From Brevibacillus choshinensis (GTDB taxonomy: Bacteria > Bacillota > Bacilli > Brevibacillales > Brevibacillaceae), in contig NZ_LJJB01000010.1 of assembly GCF_001420695.1 (NCBI RefSeq), forward strand, positions 202,364 through 266,363: DNA of 64,000 nucleotides, read 5' to 3'. Below, one piece after another: positions 8,506 to 17,781 of this stretch. The position numbers were made by a program, and so were the translations under genes. The notes under the pieces were generated by a model. The model saw only the letters and a list, made by a program, of their open reading frames with translations, ran no database searches and was not told the DNA's origin. Positions within the stretch are counted from its first letter, which is position 1, and each line of letters opens with the position of its first letter.

Positions 8506-9885
8506 ATGAGAACCAATTGGCTCATCACCTTTGCACTTACCTTACTACTCACATCCCTTCCCGCACTCACAGAAGGAGCTGGAAAGAACATGATTACCTA
8601 CGAGCCAGCGCCCATAGAAGACGTCCTTCTCAATCCCTACATGGGCCTCGCTCCAGACTCACGAAATGAATCCTACGATCAGGAGCCCACACTCGTGTAT
8701 GCGAATATTTCGTGGAGAATGCTGGAGCCAGAAAAGGGAGATTACCAATTTGAGCAAGTAGAAAAAGAACTGCTGTTGGATAAATGGGCGGACAAAGGAG
8801 CCAAATTTATCCTCCGCATCATCATGGACTCCCCGGAGGAAAAGACACATCTGAACATTCCTGATTGGCTCTATCGAGAGCTAAACGGTGACGGCGAATG
8901 GTACGAAAATAGTTACGGGAAAGGGTTCAGTCCCAACTACAGCAATCCGCTCCTCATTTCCTACCATCAAAAGCTGATCGAAAAACTGGGAGAGCACTAC
9001 AAGAACGACTCTCGTCTTGCTTTTGTAGAATTGGGCAGCATCGGTCACTGGGGCGAATGGCATACGAATACGTCCATCCCTTTTCCAAAGCTAGCCATCA
9101 CGGACCAGTACGTCCAACCTTATCTGGATCACTTTCCTGACTCTATACTGATGATGCGCAGGCCTCATCCGATTGCAAAGAAATATAGACTTGGTCTCTT
9201 TAATGATGTATTTGGAAACAAGGAGCAAACCGCAGAATACAAGTCTTGGTTTGACAAAGGGTACGTTTCCTGGCTCACCAAAGAGAGAATGCCTGCGATG
9301 CCTGACTTCTGGAAGGTAGCACCGAGCGGTGGAGAGTTTTCCCCCTCCAAGCCGTTAAAGCGGTATTTCAGCGCTTCATCGATCGACGATATGATCGCGC
9401 AAGCTCAATCGACGCATCTCTCCTGGATCGGCCCAAATACGCCTGCCGCGTTCCCTGCCAAAGGAGCGCAACAAAAGTATTTGAACCGGTTCTTGAATAC
9501 GCTAGGTTATCGCTTTGTCGCGAACAAAGAAACACACGAACAAGAAGTCGTCGCTGGTTCCCGTCTGGATGTCCACATGGAGCTGGCAAACAACGGAGTA
9601 GCGCCTTTTTACTTCCCTTGGGTGCTGGAGCTTTCTCTTGCTGACGCCGATGGAAACATCGTAGCGAAAACAGCAACCAATGAAGACATCCGAAAATGGC
9701 TGCCTGGAAAAACCGTGTCGACTCCGACTCTAGAGATTCCTGCCGATCTACCTGCGGGTGAATACACCCTTTGCATCGCGATCCTAGACCCGCAAACTGA
9801 GGAACCGGGTATTCAATGGGCGATGAAAGGAAAACGGGAAGATCTGCGCTATTCCCTGGGAAAGGTGATCGTCCACACCCCTTGA
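8506..9885 (+). CDS. Secreted DUF4832-domain protein, glycosidase-like
   Basis: A 459-residue protein with an N-terminal signal peptide (hydrophobic residues 5-20, cleavage likely after LTEGA). The first two thirds resemble a TIM-barrel glycosidase-like fold with LNPYMGLAP at the start and VELGSIGHWGEWHTN at a typical acidic active-site strand. The last 120 residues have the beta-sandwich pattern of DUF4832 (NNGVAPFYFPW). I do not know a demonstrated activity for this family; a role on extracellular polysaccharide is inference. The start follows AGGGGG at 6 nt. It is a single gene with a strong terminator and lies next to the tail of the pel operon. Confidence 0.7.
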   Translation: MRTNWLITFALTLLLTSLPALTEGAGKNMITYEPAPIEDVLLNPYMGLAPDSRNESYDQEPTLVYANISWRMLEPEKGDYQFEQVEKELLLDKWADKGAKFILRIIMDSPEEKTHLNIPDWLYRELNGDGEWYENSYGKGFSPNYSNPLLISYHQKLIEKLGEHYKNDSRLAFVELGSIGHWGEWHTNTSIPFPKLAITDQYVQPYLDHFPDSILMMRRPHPIAKKYRLGLFNDVFGNKEQTAEYKSWFDKGYVSWLTKERMPAMPDFWKVAPSGGEFSPSKPLKRYFSASSIDDMIAQAQSTHLSWIGPNTPAAFPAKGAQQKYLNRFLNTLGYRFVANKETHEQEVVAGSRLDVHMELANNGVAPFYFPWVLELSLADADGNIVAKTATNEDIRKWLPGKTVSTPTLEIPADLPAGEYTLCIAILDPQTEEPGIQWAMKGKREDLRYSLGKVIVHTP

Positions 9886-9895
9886 TGAACAAAAT

Positions 9896-9937
9896 AATCC
9901 CTCCTGCGGAACAGTCTTTCCGAGGAGGGATTTTCCT
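9896..9937 (+). terminator. Bidirectional intrinsic terminator
   Basis: AATCCCTCCT (9896-9905) and AGGAGGGATT (9923-9932) form a 10-bp stem followed by TTTTCCTTTTT on the plus strand. It separates the DUF4832-like gene from the converging end of the pel operon and probably serves both. Confidence 0.9.
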
Positions 9938-9939
9938 TT

Positions 9940-10620
9940 TTACGGAGCATAATCTCCATTGTAGCTGACCAGCGAGACGTCCTTTACCCCTTCGATAGCG
10001 GATATATCTTGGACAAATGCCGTGTTGTCATCTTTGAGCTTGATTTCTACGATCAATTCTACGACGTCCTTGTTGATCGTTTTTGATTTGAGGGCATATT
10101 TTAGCTTGTTTAACTGGTACCTCACTTCATCGTTGGCGTTGTCTCTGTAGTGAATCACGAGCAGATAGGCCATGTCCTTCAGTTGCTTTCGTGATAACAG
10201 CAAGATCGTGGCGGCCACGATGATGGACCCGATGATGGAAACCGGATAGGCTCCCGCCCCTGTCGCAATTCCGACCGCGATCGACCAAAACATAAAGACG
10301 ATGTCCAGCGGGTCTTTAATGGCGGTACGGAACCTGACGATGCTCAATGCCCCTACCATCCCCAACGACAAGACGATGTTGGTGCTGATCGTCATAATGA
10401 TCAAGGAAGTCAGCATCGCCATCACGACAAGTGTGATATTGAAGGTATGGCTATACACGACACCGCGAAACGACTTTTTATAAATATAGTAGATAAACAG
10501 TCCGATCGCTCCTGAGAGGATGAGTCCGATCACCGTATCCAATACGGAGATGCTCGCGAACTGCTCCATCTTCAGCACGCTCTTTTTGATAATGTCCTGA
10601 AAATTAATAGTCTGATCCAT
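9940..10620 (-). CDS. DUF4956 domain membrane protein (last gene of pel operon)
   Basis: A 226-residue protein with three or four membrane helices in residues 25-150 and a soluble C-terminal domain. The conserved DUF4956 segment GALSIVRFRTAIKDP is present. Its function is unknown. DUF4956 genes often travel with VTC-domain and CotH-like genes, as here, which suggests one membrane-associated module. It begins 20 bp after the VTC gene. The start is supported by co-linear spacing; a GGGGATTATCG stretch precedes the ATG. Confidence 0.88.
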   Translation of the reverse strand: MDQTINFQDIIKKSVLKMEQFASISVLDTVIGLILSGAIGLFIYYIYKKSFRGVVYSHTFNITLVVMAMLTSLIIMTISTNIVLSLGMVGALSIVRFRTAIKDPLDIVFMFWSIAVGIATGAGAYPVSIIGSIIVAATILLLSRKQLKDMAYLLVIHYRDNANDEVRYQLNKLKYALKSKTINKDVVELIVEIKLKDDNTAFVQDISAIEGVKDVSLVSYNGDYAP

Positions 10621-10640
10621 AGAACGATAATCCCCTTACG

Positions 10641-11351
10641 CTAAAGTTTGTAGTACACTTTACTCTCCTCTCGACAAACGACGTATTTGGAGATAGCGGA
10701 GCGTTGATTGCTGAAATTCTGCAGAAGATAGCGAATATTGATCGGCAAGAAGTTGTCAAACTTCACTTCCATGATCATCTTCGGCTCATGAATCGCGTGA
10801 ACGGTCTTCATCTGGGGATCAAAAATATCGAATGTATTCACGTTCGTCATCAAACGCTTGTCAAACGTAACCCGGACGTTGCCAATTTCCATCAAATAAG
10901 CTTCTCGGACGTAATCTGTTACCACTCTCGGTTGAAAGAGATGATTCTTGCAATCGTAATAAAAATCGTGCAGCAAGCCCTCTTTTCTTTTCAGCAGAAA
11001 ATCTAGCTGTCCGGCCATGATTTGCTCGTATTCGTCCCGCGTGATGGATTCCGCTTCCTTGCAGATGTATCCATCATACTTGCTCTTTCGCTCCAGCTTG
11101 ATCACGGCATCCGACTGGTTGTAAATACGGATGCGGTACTTCCTTCGTCTGTACACACCGGAGTTTTTTTCGTACAAAGAAGTGTCATAGACATCGTCAA
11201 AATACAGGCTGCGGATATGGTAGCCTTCATCGTCCAACGAGTTCGGATCAAGTGCGGTGATCAACCGCAATTTGTTCCGTAACGAGATGTAATCATGGAA
11301 ACGGATGTAATACTTCCATTCATTTCGCAATCTTTTGTTGCCAAACTGCAT
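10641..11351 (-). CDS. VTC-type polyphosphate polymerase domain protein
   Basis: A 236-residue protein composed of the VTC tunnel domain found in the catalytic subunit of the yeast polyphosphate polymerase. The tunnel-lining basic motifs are visible: RRRKYRIRIY, IKLERKSK, VTFDKRL and, at the end, MIMEVKFD followed by SKYV. In the yeast enzyme these residues bind ATP and the growing polyphosphate. No membrane segment is present, so it probably acts at the cytosolic face with the adjacent DUF4956 protein. Whether it makes polyphosphate or transfers phosphate to another polymer is unknown. The gene lies 16 bp after the CotH gene stop. Confidence 0.9.
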   Translation of the reverse strand: MQFGNKRLRNEWKYYIRFHDYISLRNKLRLITALDPNSLDDEGYHIRSLYFDDVYDTSLYEKNSGVYRRRKYRIRIYNQSDAVIKLERKSKYDGYICKEAESITRDEYEQIMAGQLDFLLKRKEGLLHDFYYDCKNHLFQPRVVTDYVREAYLMEIGNVRVTFDKRLMTNVNTFDIFDPQMKTVHAIHEPKMIMEVKFDNFLPINIRYLLQNFSNQRSAISKYVVCREESKVYYKL

Positions 11352-11367
11352 GCCCGGTCTTCCCCCC

Positions 11368-13092
11368 TCACTTCACCACAAACTCTCTTACGCCATGGTA
11401 GCGCAGGTCATCGCTGTTTACACTGTCAAAGGAAGTTTGTTCATTTCCTTTACTATCCCGGGCGATGACGCGCCAGTAATAACGCCCTTTAGCCAGTTTG
11501 TCAACTGAGTAGGTCGTTCCGGTTAACCCCTTAACCTGTATGAGGATCTTAGATAATGTCGGATCATTGCCAATGGCAAAATCGTATGTCAGGTCATCTC
11601 CTTGCAGATCGTAAGAATGATCCCAGCTGAAAAGGACCTTCCCTTGCTCCGTTTCGGGGTCACCCATGAAAAACGGCATCGGATTTTCCTGTTTTTCGTA
11701 ATATCTCGCCTTGTTTCGCTCAGGCTCTCCCGCGATAACGCCGTATTCATAATCAAACTTGGCAACCTCTTGCGGAAGATGATACAAGTCCGGTTGTCGT
11801 TTGACATAATGGCTGGCAATGGGATAATACTTATCCAGCATGGCTTTTGTTTTTTCTTTGGTGATGAATGAACTCAATTCTTCTATTTTTTCATTTAAAA
11901 CTTTTACATTCTCAGGGTCCTTGAAGACGCGCCTATGCAAATCAGAAACCCAATAGTTGGATATTCCGACCTCCCATTTTCCGATTGCATATAGATCATT
12001 TCGTTTTGCCTCTTCTTCAAAATAGCCCCATGACAAATCGTAATCCCATGGAAGGAAGAACCATTTATCTGAATCCGATGGACTGTATAAATAAAAGTTG
12101 TGAGCTGCTGTGTCAGCGTTCCCCATCAAAATGTTCGCAGCCAACCAGGTAAAATAATTATCCCTGTCAAAATGCTTGTCCAGCACTTCTTTGATGGGCA
12201 AGGTCTGGTTTTTCAAATCGTCCAGCATGGAAATGAGTTTCTCGTGATTTTCGCTCCCCTTGATTTCCATGACACTTTCAAATGCCTTCTTGTCATAGGC
12301 AGGGTCATTCGCCAATTTGATTTTGTCCTCATCCCTGTGAAACTCGAAGTTGATCGCTTTGTACAAATTTCCGTTCCGATCTAAACCATGTGCTTGTAGC
12401 ATGATTTTGTTGGGTTGCTCGATTTGTGTGAACAAGCCGTAGTCCACAAATTTGGGATTCGAATCTTTACCCGTCATATCTTTCACCATCAGGTGCACGA
12501 ACTGCGTCCGCAAGCTCGTCATATTCGGCATCTGCTCGAAGTAGTCAAAGCTGAGCTTTTGACGTACGCGCGTAATGTCTGGGCGATGCTTGTTCAAGTT
12601 GATATTTCGCTGTTCTTTCCAGTAACCGGCCGTTTCCAGCAAGCGAATTTTGAACGACTTTTGCTGAGAGCTTCTGCTCGATTCCCCTCGGATTTCAATC
12701 GTGCCATTCGCTCTCGATTCCCCATACCCAAAATATCCGGACTGAGGACCATCAGCCGTCCCTTCCTGAAAGATGATTTTCGCCTTCAGATCATCCCCTT
12801 TTTCATCCATACCGTTCAGAGATCGGCTCAGCTCTGAGAAAGTTGTCGTTTGGAACGCCGAGCTTTCCTCGTTTACTACCGTGACATACAAATGAGCGAT
12901 GCTACCATCTTCATCTTGCTCATACACCGCTTTATTTTCATGCAATCCCTCTGCAGGGGTTTGTACTTGTACCAGCTGTTTCTTGGATAGCGGTATGGCT
13001 TCCCCGTTACTGGGGATTTCCCGAGCGCAACCTGTCAAGGCAACCGCTGCAGCCACTAGCAACCATCCGTATGGCTTCCTCCTCACCATCAT
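11368..13092 (-). CDS. CotH kinase family lipoprotein
   Basis: A 574-residue protein with a lipoprotein signal (VALTGCAR; Cys about residue 22), so it is likely anchored outside the membrane. The middle 350 residues match the CotH atypical kinase fold, with LYKAINFEFHRDEDK, the catalytic loop MGNADTAAHNFYLY and the metal-binding WDYDLSWG. The last 100 residues look like a fibronectin type III module. CotH of Bacillus phosphorylates spore coat proteins; here the operon context points to an exopolymer or cell-surface target. Start choice is uncertain: the ATG at 13092 lies very close to AGGAGG, and the GTG at 13086 has better spacing (7 nt). Confidence 0.9.
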   Translation of the reverse strand: MMVRRKPYGWLLVAAAVALTGCAREIPSNGEAIPLSKKQLVQVQTPAEGLHENKAVYEQDEDGSIAHLYVTVVNEESSAFQTTTFSELSRSLNGMDEKGDDLKAKIIFQEGTADGPQSGYFGYGESRANGTIEIRGESSRSSQQKSFKIRLLETAGYWKEQRNINLNKHRPDITRVRQKLSFDYFEQMPNMTSLRTQFVHLMVKDMTGKDSNPKFVDYGLFTQIEQPNKIMLQAHGLDRNGNLYKAINFEFHRDEDKIKLANDPAYDKKAFESVMEIKGSENHEKLISMLDDLKNQTLPIKEVLDKHFDRDNYFTWLAANILMGNADTAAHNFYLYSPSDSDKWFFLPWDYDLSWGYFEEEAKRNDLYAIGKWEVGISNYWVSDLHRRVFKDPENVKVLNEKIEELSSFITKEKTKAMLDKYYPIASHYVKRQPDLYHLPQEVAKFDYEYGVIAGEPERNKARYYEKQENPMPFFMGDPETEQGKVLFSWDHSYDLQGDDLTYDFAIGNDPTLSKILIQVKGLTGTTYSVDKLAKGRYYWRVIARDSKGNEQTSFDSVNSDDLRYHGVREFVVK

Positions 13093-13121
13093 TCCTCCTG
13101 TATTTCAATTGCTTTGTGCTC

Positions 13122-14519
13122 TCACTTTCCCAACTCTTTGGCAATGAGTGGCTGTGAGCAATACGTATAGTAGTCAATATTTTTCAGAAAGTAGACGAGC
13201 CGTGCTAAAGCTGCGATCAGCGTTAGAAAGGTCGATACGAAGAAAGAAAATCCGTAGTTTTCGAGCGGAAGCATCGCCACTGTGAGAATCGCGGTGCTCG
13301 TGACAAAGAATACGGTGACCAGGAAAGCTCCACGGCGATCATCAAAATAGAGCAGCAGGAGCATGATCACGAACATCACTGCATAAAGAAAGCCTGCGAT
13401 TACCAAAATGTTGAACCGTTCGATCTGTTCGGAAGAAAATCCGATGTGCGGCAGTAGGGTAATACCGAGCGCCAGCGATACGAAGGTAAAGAACAATTGT
13501 ATTTCCATCATGAAGCCAAGCTCCTGCATCAGCGTCTGGACCATGTCTTTTTTCGCGCGTTTGATGTCTAGCACCGAGCCCGTCCCCAAAATGGTTCCGT
13601 AGTATTGCCGATATTTCTCATAGAACGCCGTCTCTACAGAAACGACGAACATGACCATCGTCGGCAGAATACTCAGGGATGCATAAAAAGCAGGTACGTC
13701 GTAGGTAGAGGCAATCCAATACGTGTTGGCTACCTGCTCTTGCAAGGGACTCATCATCCAGTACACAAAATTGTGAATGTAGAAGCCCAGCGAGCAGAAC
13801 AATCCCGTTCCTAGCAGAGTCGGAAACTGCTTCACGTAGCGCAGGAAATCAAAGTAGTTTCTTTCCTGCTTGCGAAAATAGCTTTCCAGATGGAGCATGG
13901 ACAAGACAATCATGACGAAAAAGCCGACATTCATCGCAAGCAGCATGCCAAACCCTGTCTGCAGACTGATCACATATACGAAGAGATATGCAGCAAGAAT
14001 CGTCAGGACGACTGCGGTGAGATACCCTCGAATAATCCGCATGTAATCTTTCAGGGCTGACAAATAGGCAGATTGCAGCCACACCACGATTAACTCTACA
14101 AAAAGCAGATAGGCGGATAATTTAAACGCTACATCGAGCGGAGAGAAAAAGTAGAAGACAGCTCCGCTCACCCCGCCGATACTGAGGCAGATCGCCATCA
14201 CTCCATACAACGAGGCGATGATGTCGTCATATTCCCGCATGTAAATCTTGTCTGCAATATAACGGGAAACCACCATGATAAACCCGCACGTAACGAGCAA
14301 CGAGAAAACGAAGGCATACACCACTGCCGACAGGAATGTCATTCGCTCCTGATAGGAGACATCCAGATACATAAGCATCTGCTGTAAGATCGTGACCATC
14401 AGCATACACAATAGCATGGGTCCTACGGTTACGAGTGACGAGTACGCGTACGCCTTCATCCCCGACAAGTACCCTTGACCCCTGAACATCTTTTTTAGCT
14501 CAAATCCAATTCCGGCCAT
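13122..14519 (-). CDS. pelG: PelG, Pel polysaccharide membrane transporter
   Basis: A 465-residue polytopic membrane protein, about 12 helices, starting MAGIGFELKKMF, which is typical of PelG. PelG belongs to the MATE/polysaccharide-flippase superfamily and works with PelD, PelE and PelF to move the nascent Pel polymer across the membrane. The start at 14519 has GAGGGG 8 nt upstream and lies within the end of pelF (20-nt overlap), so translation is coupled. A longer frame from 14534 has no good site. The pel order (D-E-A-F-G) supports the assignment. Confidence 0.93.
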   Translation of the reverse strand: MAGIGFELKKMFRGQGYLSGMKAYAYSSLVTVGPMLLCMLMVTILQQMLMYLDVSYQERMTFLSAVVYAFVFSLLVTCGFIMVVSRYIADKIYMREYDDIIASLYGVMAICLSIGGVSGAVFYFFSPLDVAFKLSAYLLFVELIVVWLQSAYLSALKDYMRIIRGYLTAVVLTILAAYLFVYVISLQTGFGMLLAMNVGFFVMIVLSMLHLESYFRKQERNYFDFLRYVKQFPTLLGTGLFCSLGFYIHNFVYWMMSPLQEQVANTYWIASTYDVPAFYASLSILPTMVMFVVSVETAFYEKYRQYYGTILGTGSVLDIKRAKKDMVQTLMQELGFMMEIQLFFTFVSLALGITLLPHIGFSSEQIERFNILVIAGFLYAVMFVIMLLLLYFDDRRGAFLVTVFFVTSTAILTVAMLPLENYGFSFFVSTFLTLIAALARLVYFLKNIDYYTYCSQPLIAKELGK

Positions 14520-15936
14520 ACTGAATCCCCTCACATTCCCGGTACAGATCCCGGTACCCCTCTAAAAACTTCTCTTTTGTGTACAGATCAGAAACACGTC
14601 GATATCCGTTGTTCCCCATCTGCGTACGCAGCTGTTCATCGTGACACAGAGTAACCATTGCCTGTGCGATCTGCGTCACATGCATGACCGGTACAACGAT
14701 GCCCGCTTCCTCGTAGCCATCTTCTCTACCGTACAACAGCTCCCTGCAACTACCGACATCTGTCGTGACAAAAGGCTTGGCACATGACATCCCTTCTAAA
14801 ATGACCAAGGGCTGCCCCTCGCTGATGCTGGTCAATACGAGCATGTCCATTTTACCGAGATATTCCTTGGCGTTGACTGTTCCCGTGAAGCGCACGTGCT
14901 CTAATTCCAGACTGGTCACCAGCTGCTGACACTCCTCGAAATACTCCTCGTCCTCATTCGTCGGCCCCATAATGATCAAGTGAGCATTCGGCACCTGTTC
15001 CTTGACGAACGCAAAGCTCTGGATCAGTGTCTTGATGTCTTTGATCGGTACCACACGAACCAACGCGCCAATGTTGATGATGTCTTCCTCGCCTGGTAGT
15101 TTCCCTGGCAAGTCCCGATACTCACTCACTTCTACTCCGTTTGGAATAATGTCGATTTTTTCCGCATCGCACCCCAGCTCAATCTGAATGTCCTTGTTTC
15201 TCCCGAAAAGAGTGATGACACGATCTGCATAGGAATAGGCGCATTGGGAAAGATTGTGAAAATAATCGATCCAAATATCTTTAAAGTGGCCTTTGATCCA
15301 GCTCGCTTTGATAATCTCTTCTTCCCGTTCACGTGTGTAAATACCGTGTTCGGTCAACACAAAAGGCTTGGCATAGAGATGCTTCCCAAGCGCTCCCGCT
15401 ACCCCTCCATAGCCGGTGCAGACACTGTGGTAGAGATCTGCTTCGGGCATTCCTTCTTCAATGATCAGACACAGCGGCAGGATCATCGAGCGAATCATCC
15501 AGATCATTTCTGTAAAGGGAATCTGCGGGTACTTTTGCTCGCACAGCCTGTTAACGATATCAAAGAAGTCTTTACTGGTGAGGAAGTCTCCAACAGATGG
15601 CAACCTTCCTTTAACCAGCATGGAAAAGAAATCTCCCCAGTTCACATCGCTGCCTTCGAGCAAGGAAAGAAGGGCAAGCTGCTCCTCGTCCGTAAGAGCC
15701 AATCTCTTTCCTGGAACAGCCTCCTCTCGAATATAGGCATCCAGAAATACTTCTTTGATTTCCACGACATTTACAGGCAGATCGTACACAAATTTCCCTT
15801 TGTTTTTTTCCTGCGCTCCAATGGCATACAGGATGAACTCGTGCTCCGGCATTCCTTTGATCAAGGAATGAATCCAGCTCGAAACTCCTCCCGTTATGTA
15901 CGGATATGAGCCTTCCGCAATCAGACAAATCTTCAT
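14500..15936 (-). CDS. pelF: PelF, GT4 glycosyltransferase of Pel synthesis
   Basis: A 478-residue retaining glycosyltransferase of family GT4, the cytosolic Pel polymerase. The N-terminus KICLIAEGSYPYITGGVSSW is the PelF signature. The C-terminal Rossmann domain carries the EX7E nucleotide-sugar motif at E373 and E381 (EGQPLVILE). In known systems PelF uses a UDP-activated amino sugar. RBS AAAGGA precedes the ATG by 6 nt. It lies 3 bp after pelA and overlaps pelG, all in one operon. Confidence 0.95.
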   Translation of the reverse strand: MKICLIAEGSYPYITGGVSSWIHSLIKGMPEHEFILYAIGAQEKNKGKFVYDLPVNVVEIKEVFLDAYIREEAVPGKRLALTDEEQLALLSLLEGSDVNWGDFFSMLVKGRLPSVGDFLTSKDFFDIVNRLCEQKYPQIPFTEMIWMIRSMILPLCLIIEEGMPEADLYHSVCTGYGGVAGALGKHLYAKPFVLTEHGIYTREREEEIIKASWIKGHFKDIWIDYFHNLSQCAYSYADRVITLFGRNKDIQIELGCDAEKIDIIPNGVEVSEYRDLPGKLPGEEDIINIGALVRVVPIKDIKTLIQSFAFVKEQVPNAHLIIMGPTNEDEEYFEECQQLVTSLELEHVRFTGTVNAKEYLGKMDMLVLTSISEGQPLVILEGMSCAKPFVTTDVGSCRELLYGREDGYEEAGIVVPVMHVTQIAQAMVTLCHDEQLRTQMGNNGYRRVSDLYTKEKFLEGYRDLYRECEGIQYGRNWI

Positions 15937-15939
15937 CGC

Positions 15940-17781
15940 TTATCCTTTCAGTCCAATCTGGAATTTGGGCTTGGTCGCGTGGACGAGATAGACACCTTCA
16001 TCAATCCATTCGACGGTGCAATTTTCAGTGGCTGTCATCTTCTTGTCCGTCCGCAAAACAAAATACATATCGGTCGTGAAATCGTTCATGTAGCCTGTTA
16101 TCTTATCTTCCTGATGCTGCAGGTAAACCTTTGTTTGGAGATAGCCGGAGAGCTCGCTTCCCCCCTCCGATGCGGTCATACTCCGCAGCCATGGATACCG
16201 GTCGTACAGGTTTTTCATCATCGAACGAAATTCCTTTGAAAGGACCGGCCATGTCTTTTCTTTGCTTCTGGCCTTGTCCAAAATGTCATCCGGGTGGACG
16301 AAGTGAGAGAATACACCGATTGAGGTTGCTGCGTTGGTAATGTACCAGTCATTCAATTCTGTATCCGCATAGCCAGAGGTAATGCGAGGCATCTCGATGA
16401 TTCCATCCTCTGCCTGCGAGAACTCCTGAATGTATTCGAGATTGTTCGCTGATTCGGCGTACAGGGACGCAATGATGTTCACATGAGGAAACGTGTTTTT
16501 CAACGCTTGCCGTCCTTCTTCTGCCATGACATTTGAGGGTGGTACGTACACGCGAATCGCGTAATTCGAGAAGACGTGCTTGATGTACTCGTCCAGTTCC
16601 CTGAGAGACTCGGTCATGTTTTGCTCACTGGGCCACGCATTGTAACCTAGCTCGTTGACCCTCGATTGATCCGTCACGAGAGACTGGTGATTGTAGCCGT
16701 GAATACCGAGCTCACCGCCCAGCTTCAACAAATCTCTGCCGTACGTAATCAGGTTGTTTTTATCTGTTCCTTCTTGGTCTTCAAAAGGCGGTACGACACG
16801 GTCATTGTACGTTTTGATGAGAGCTCCCGTATAAACCACGTCATAGTCCGCAGCCAGCCTGATCATGTCCGGCCACCAGATGTCTCTGTAAAAATCCGGG
16901 ATGTCCTTTTTGTACTCCTGATAAATATTCGGATCGATCCCTTGGCGAAACGGCGATGGAAAGTCATCGATATACATCACTTTCATGTTGATGATCGGAT
17001 ACATGAAATCCGGATTTAGGACACTGACAGCACCCGCTATGATCCCTCGGTTCATGGAGGAATGCAGATTCGTTCCGTTGTACAGCATGAGCTTTCCTTT
17101 TCCGTAAGCGACGTCCCAGAGCAGTGGGATTTGATCCGCTGCCACCGCGTATACCTTGGCGCTCTCCTGGAGTTCAACTGGAATCGACGTGTTGAAGACG
17201 AGATTTTCGTCGATCTGCGCCCCTTCCCCCTGAATGAGGAGGTTAGAGGTCATCTTGATGCCTTTCGTCACGACGGGGCCATCCATCGCATTAACGCCTA
17301 GCTTGCGGTAAATTCGGTAAAAGGCATCGTTGTATTCAGGAGTACGTGCAAAGAACACTCTCCCACCCTTTTCTACATAGTGCAGAATCGCGTCCAAATC
17401 CGGGAGCTTATTCAAGTCTTCTACTGTGACGATCAACGTCATAAACGAAGGGCTCGGGGTGGCGAGCTGTTTCACGTCGATCGTTTCATACTCTTTTTTC
17501 ATGTAAGCGAGAACGTGCTTGACGTTTTCTGTAATATGGCCGCTTCCATCTTCCTCGGCATCATACACAATCAGGAATTTCTCCCGTTCGAGCTTGCTTA
17601 GCTCCTCTTGGCTTATCCCGTTTTGCTTTGGCTTCCCGGCTGCAGCCGCTACATCGTTTGCCTGATTGCTGCTCACCTGCAAAATAAACTGGGAACGTGT
17701 CGCTTCGATGACGATCCCCAGCAAAAGGACGATCGCCAAAATGATGAAAATATTCTTTTTTACATAAATATCTTTATTCAT
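15940..17781 (-). CDS. pelA: PelA-type deacetylase (DUF2194), Gram-positive form
   Basis: A 613-residue protein with one N-terminal membrane anchor (residues 11-27) and a large extracellular part. Deacetylase-like metal and catalytic motifs are visible: D272-D273 in MYIDDFPSP and H361/H365 in GIHGYNHQS, the HxxxH pattern of CE4-like enzymes. It matches DUF2194 and corresponds to the deacetylase-only PelA of Gram-positive pel loci; the glycoside hydrolase domain of Pseudomonas PelA is absent. The role is partial de-N-acetylation of the polymer outside the membrane, giving it positive charge. The ATG at 17781 overlaps the pelE stop (ATGA); a longer frame from 17853 overlaps pelE and lacks a site. 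Confidence 0.9.
   Translation of the reverse strand: MNKDIYVKKNIFIILAIVLLLGIVIEATRSQFILQVSSNQANDVAAAAGKPKQNGISQEELSKLEREKFLIVYDAEEDGSGHITENVKHVLAYMKKEYETIDVKQLATPSPSFMTLIVTVEDLNKLPDLDAILHYVEKGGRVFFARTPEYNDAFYRIYRKLGVNAMDGPVVTKGIKMTSNLLIQGEGAQIDENLVFNTSIPVELQESAKVYAVAADQIPLLWDVAYGKGKLMLYNGTNLHSSMNRGIIAGAVSVLNPDFMYPIINMKVMYIDDFPSPFRQGIDPNIYQEYKKDIPDFYRDIWWPDMIRLAADYDVVYTGALIKTYNDRVVPPFEDQEGTDKNNLITYGRDLLKLGGELGIHGYNHQSLVTDQSRVNELGYNAWPSEQNMTESLRELDEYIKHVFSNYAIRVYVPPSNVMAEEGRQALKNTFPHVNIIASLYAESANNLEYIQEFSQAEDGIIEMPRITSGYADTELNDWYITNAATSIGVFSHFVHPDDILDKARSKEKTWPVLSKEFRSMMKNLYDRYPWLRSMTASEGGSELSGYLQTKVYLQHQEDKITGYMNDFTTDMYFVLRTDKKMTATENCTVEWIDEGVYLVHATKPKFQIGLKG

Noticed and set aside
15244-15909. 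221-codon plus-strand frame antisense to pelF
   Set aside because: pelF has the complete GT4 signature on the other strand; there is no ribosome site for the shadow.
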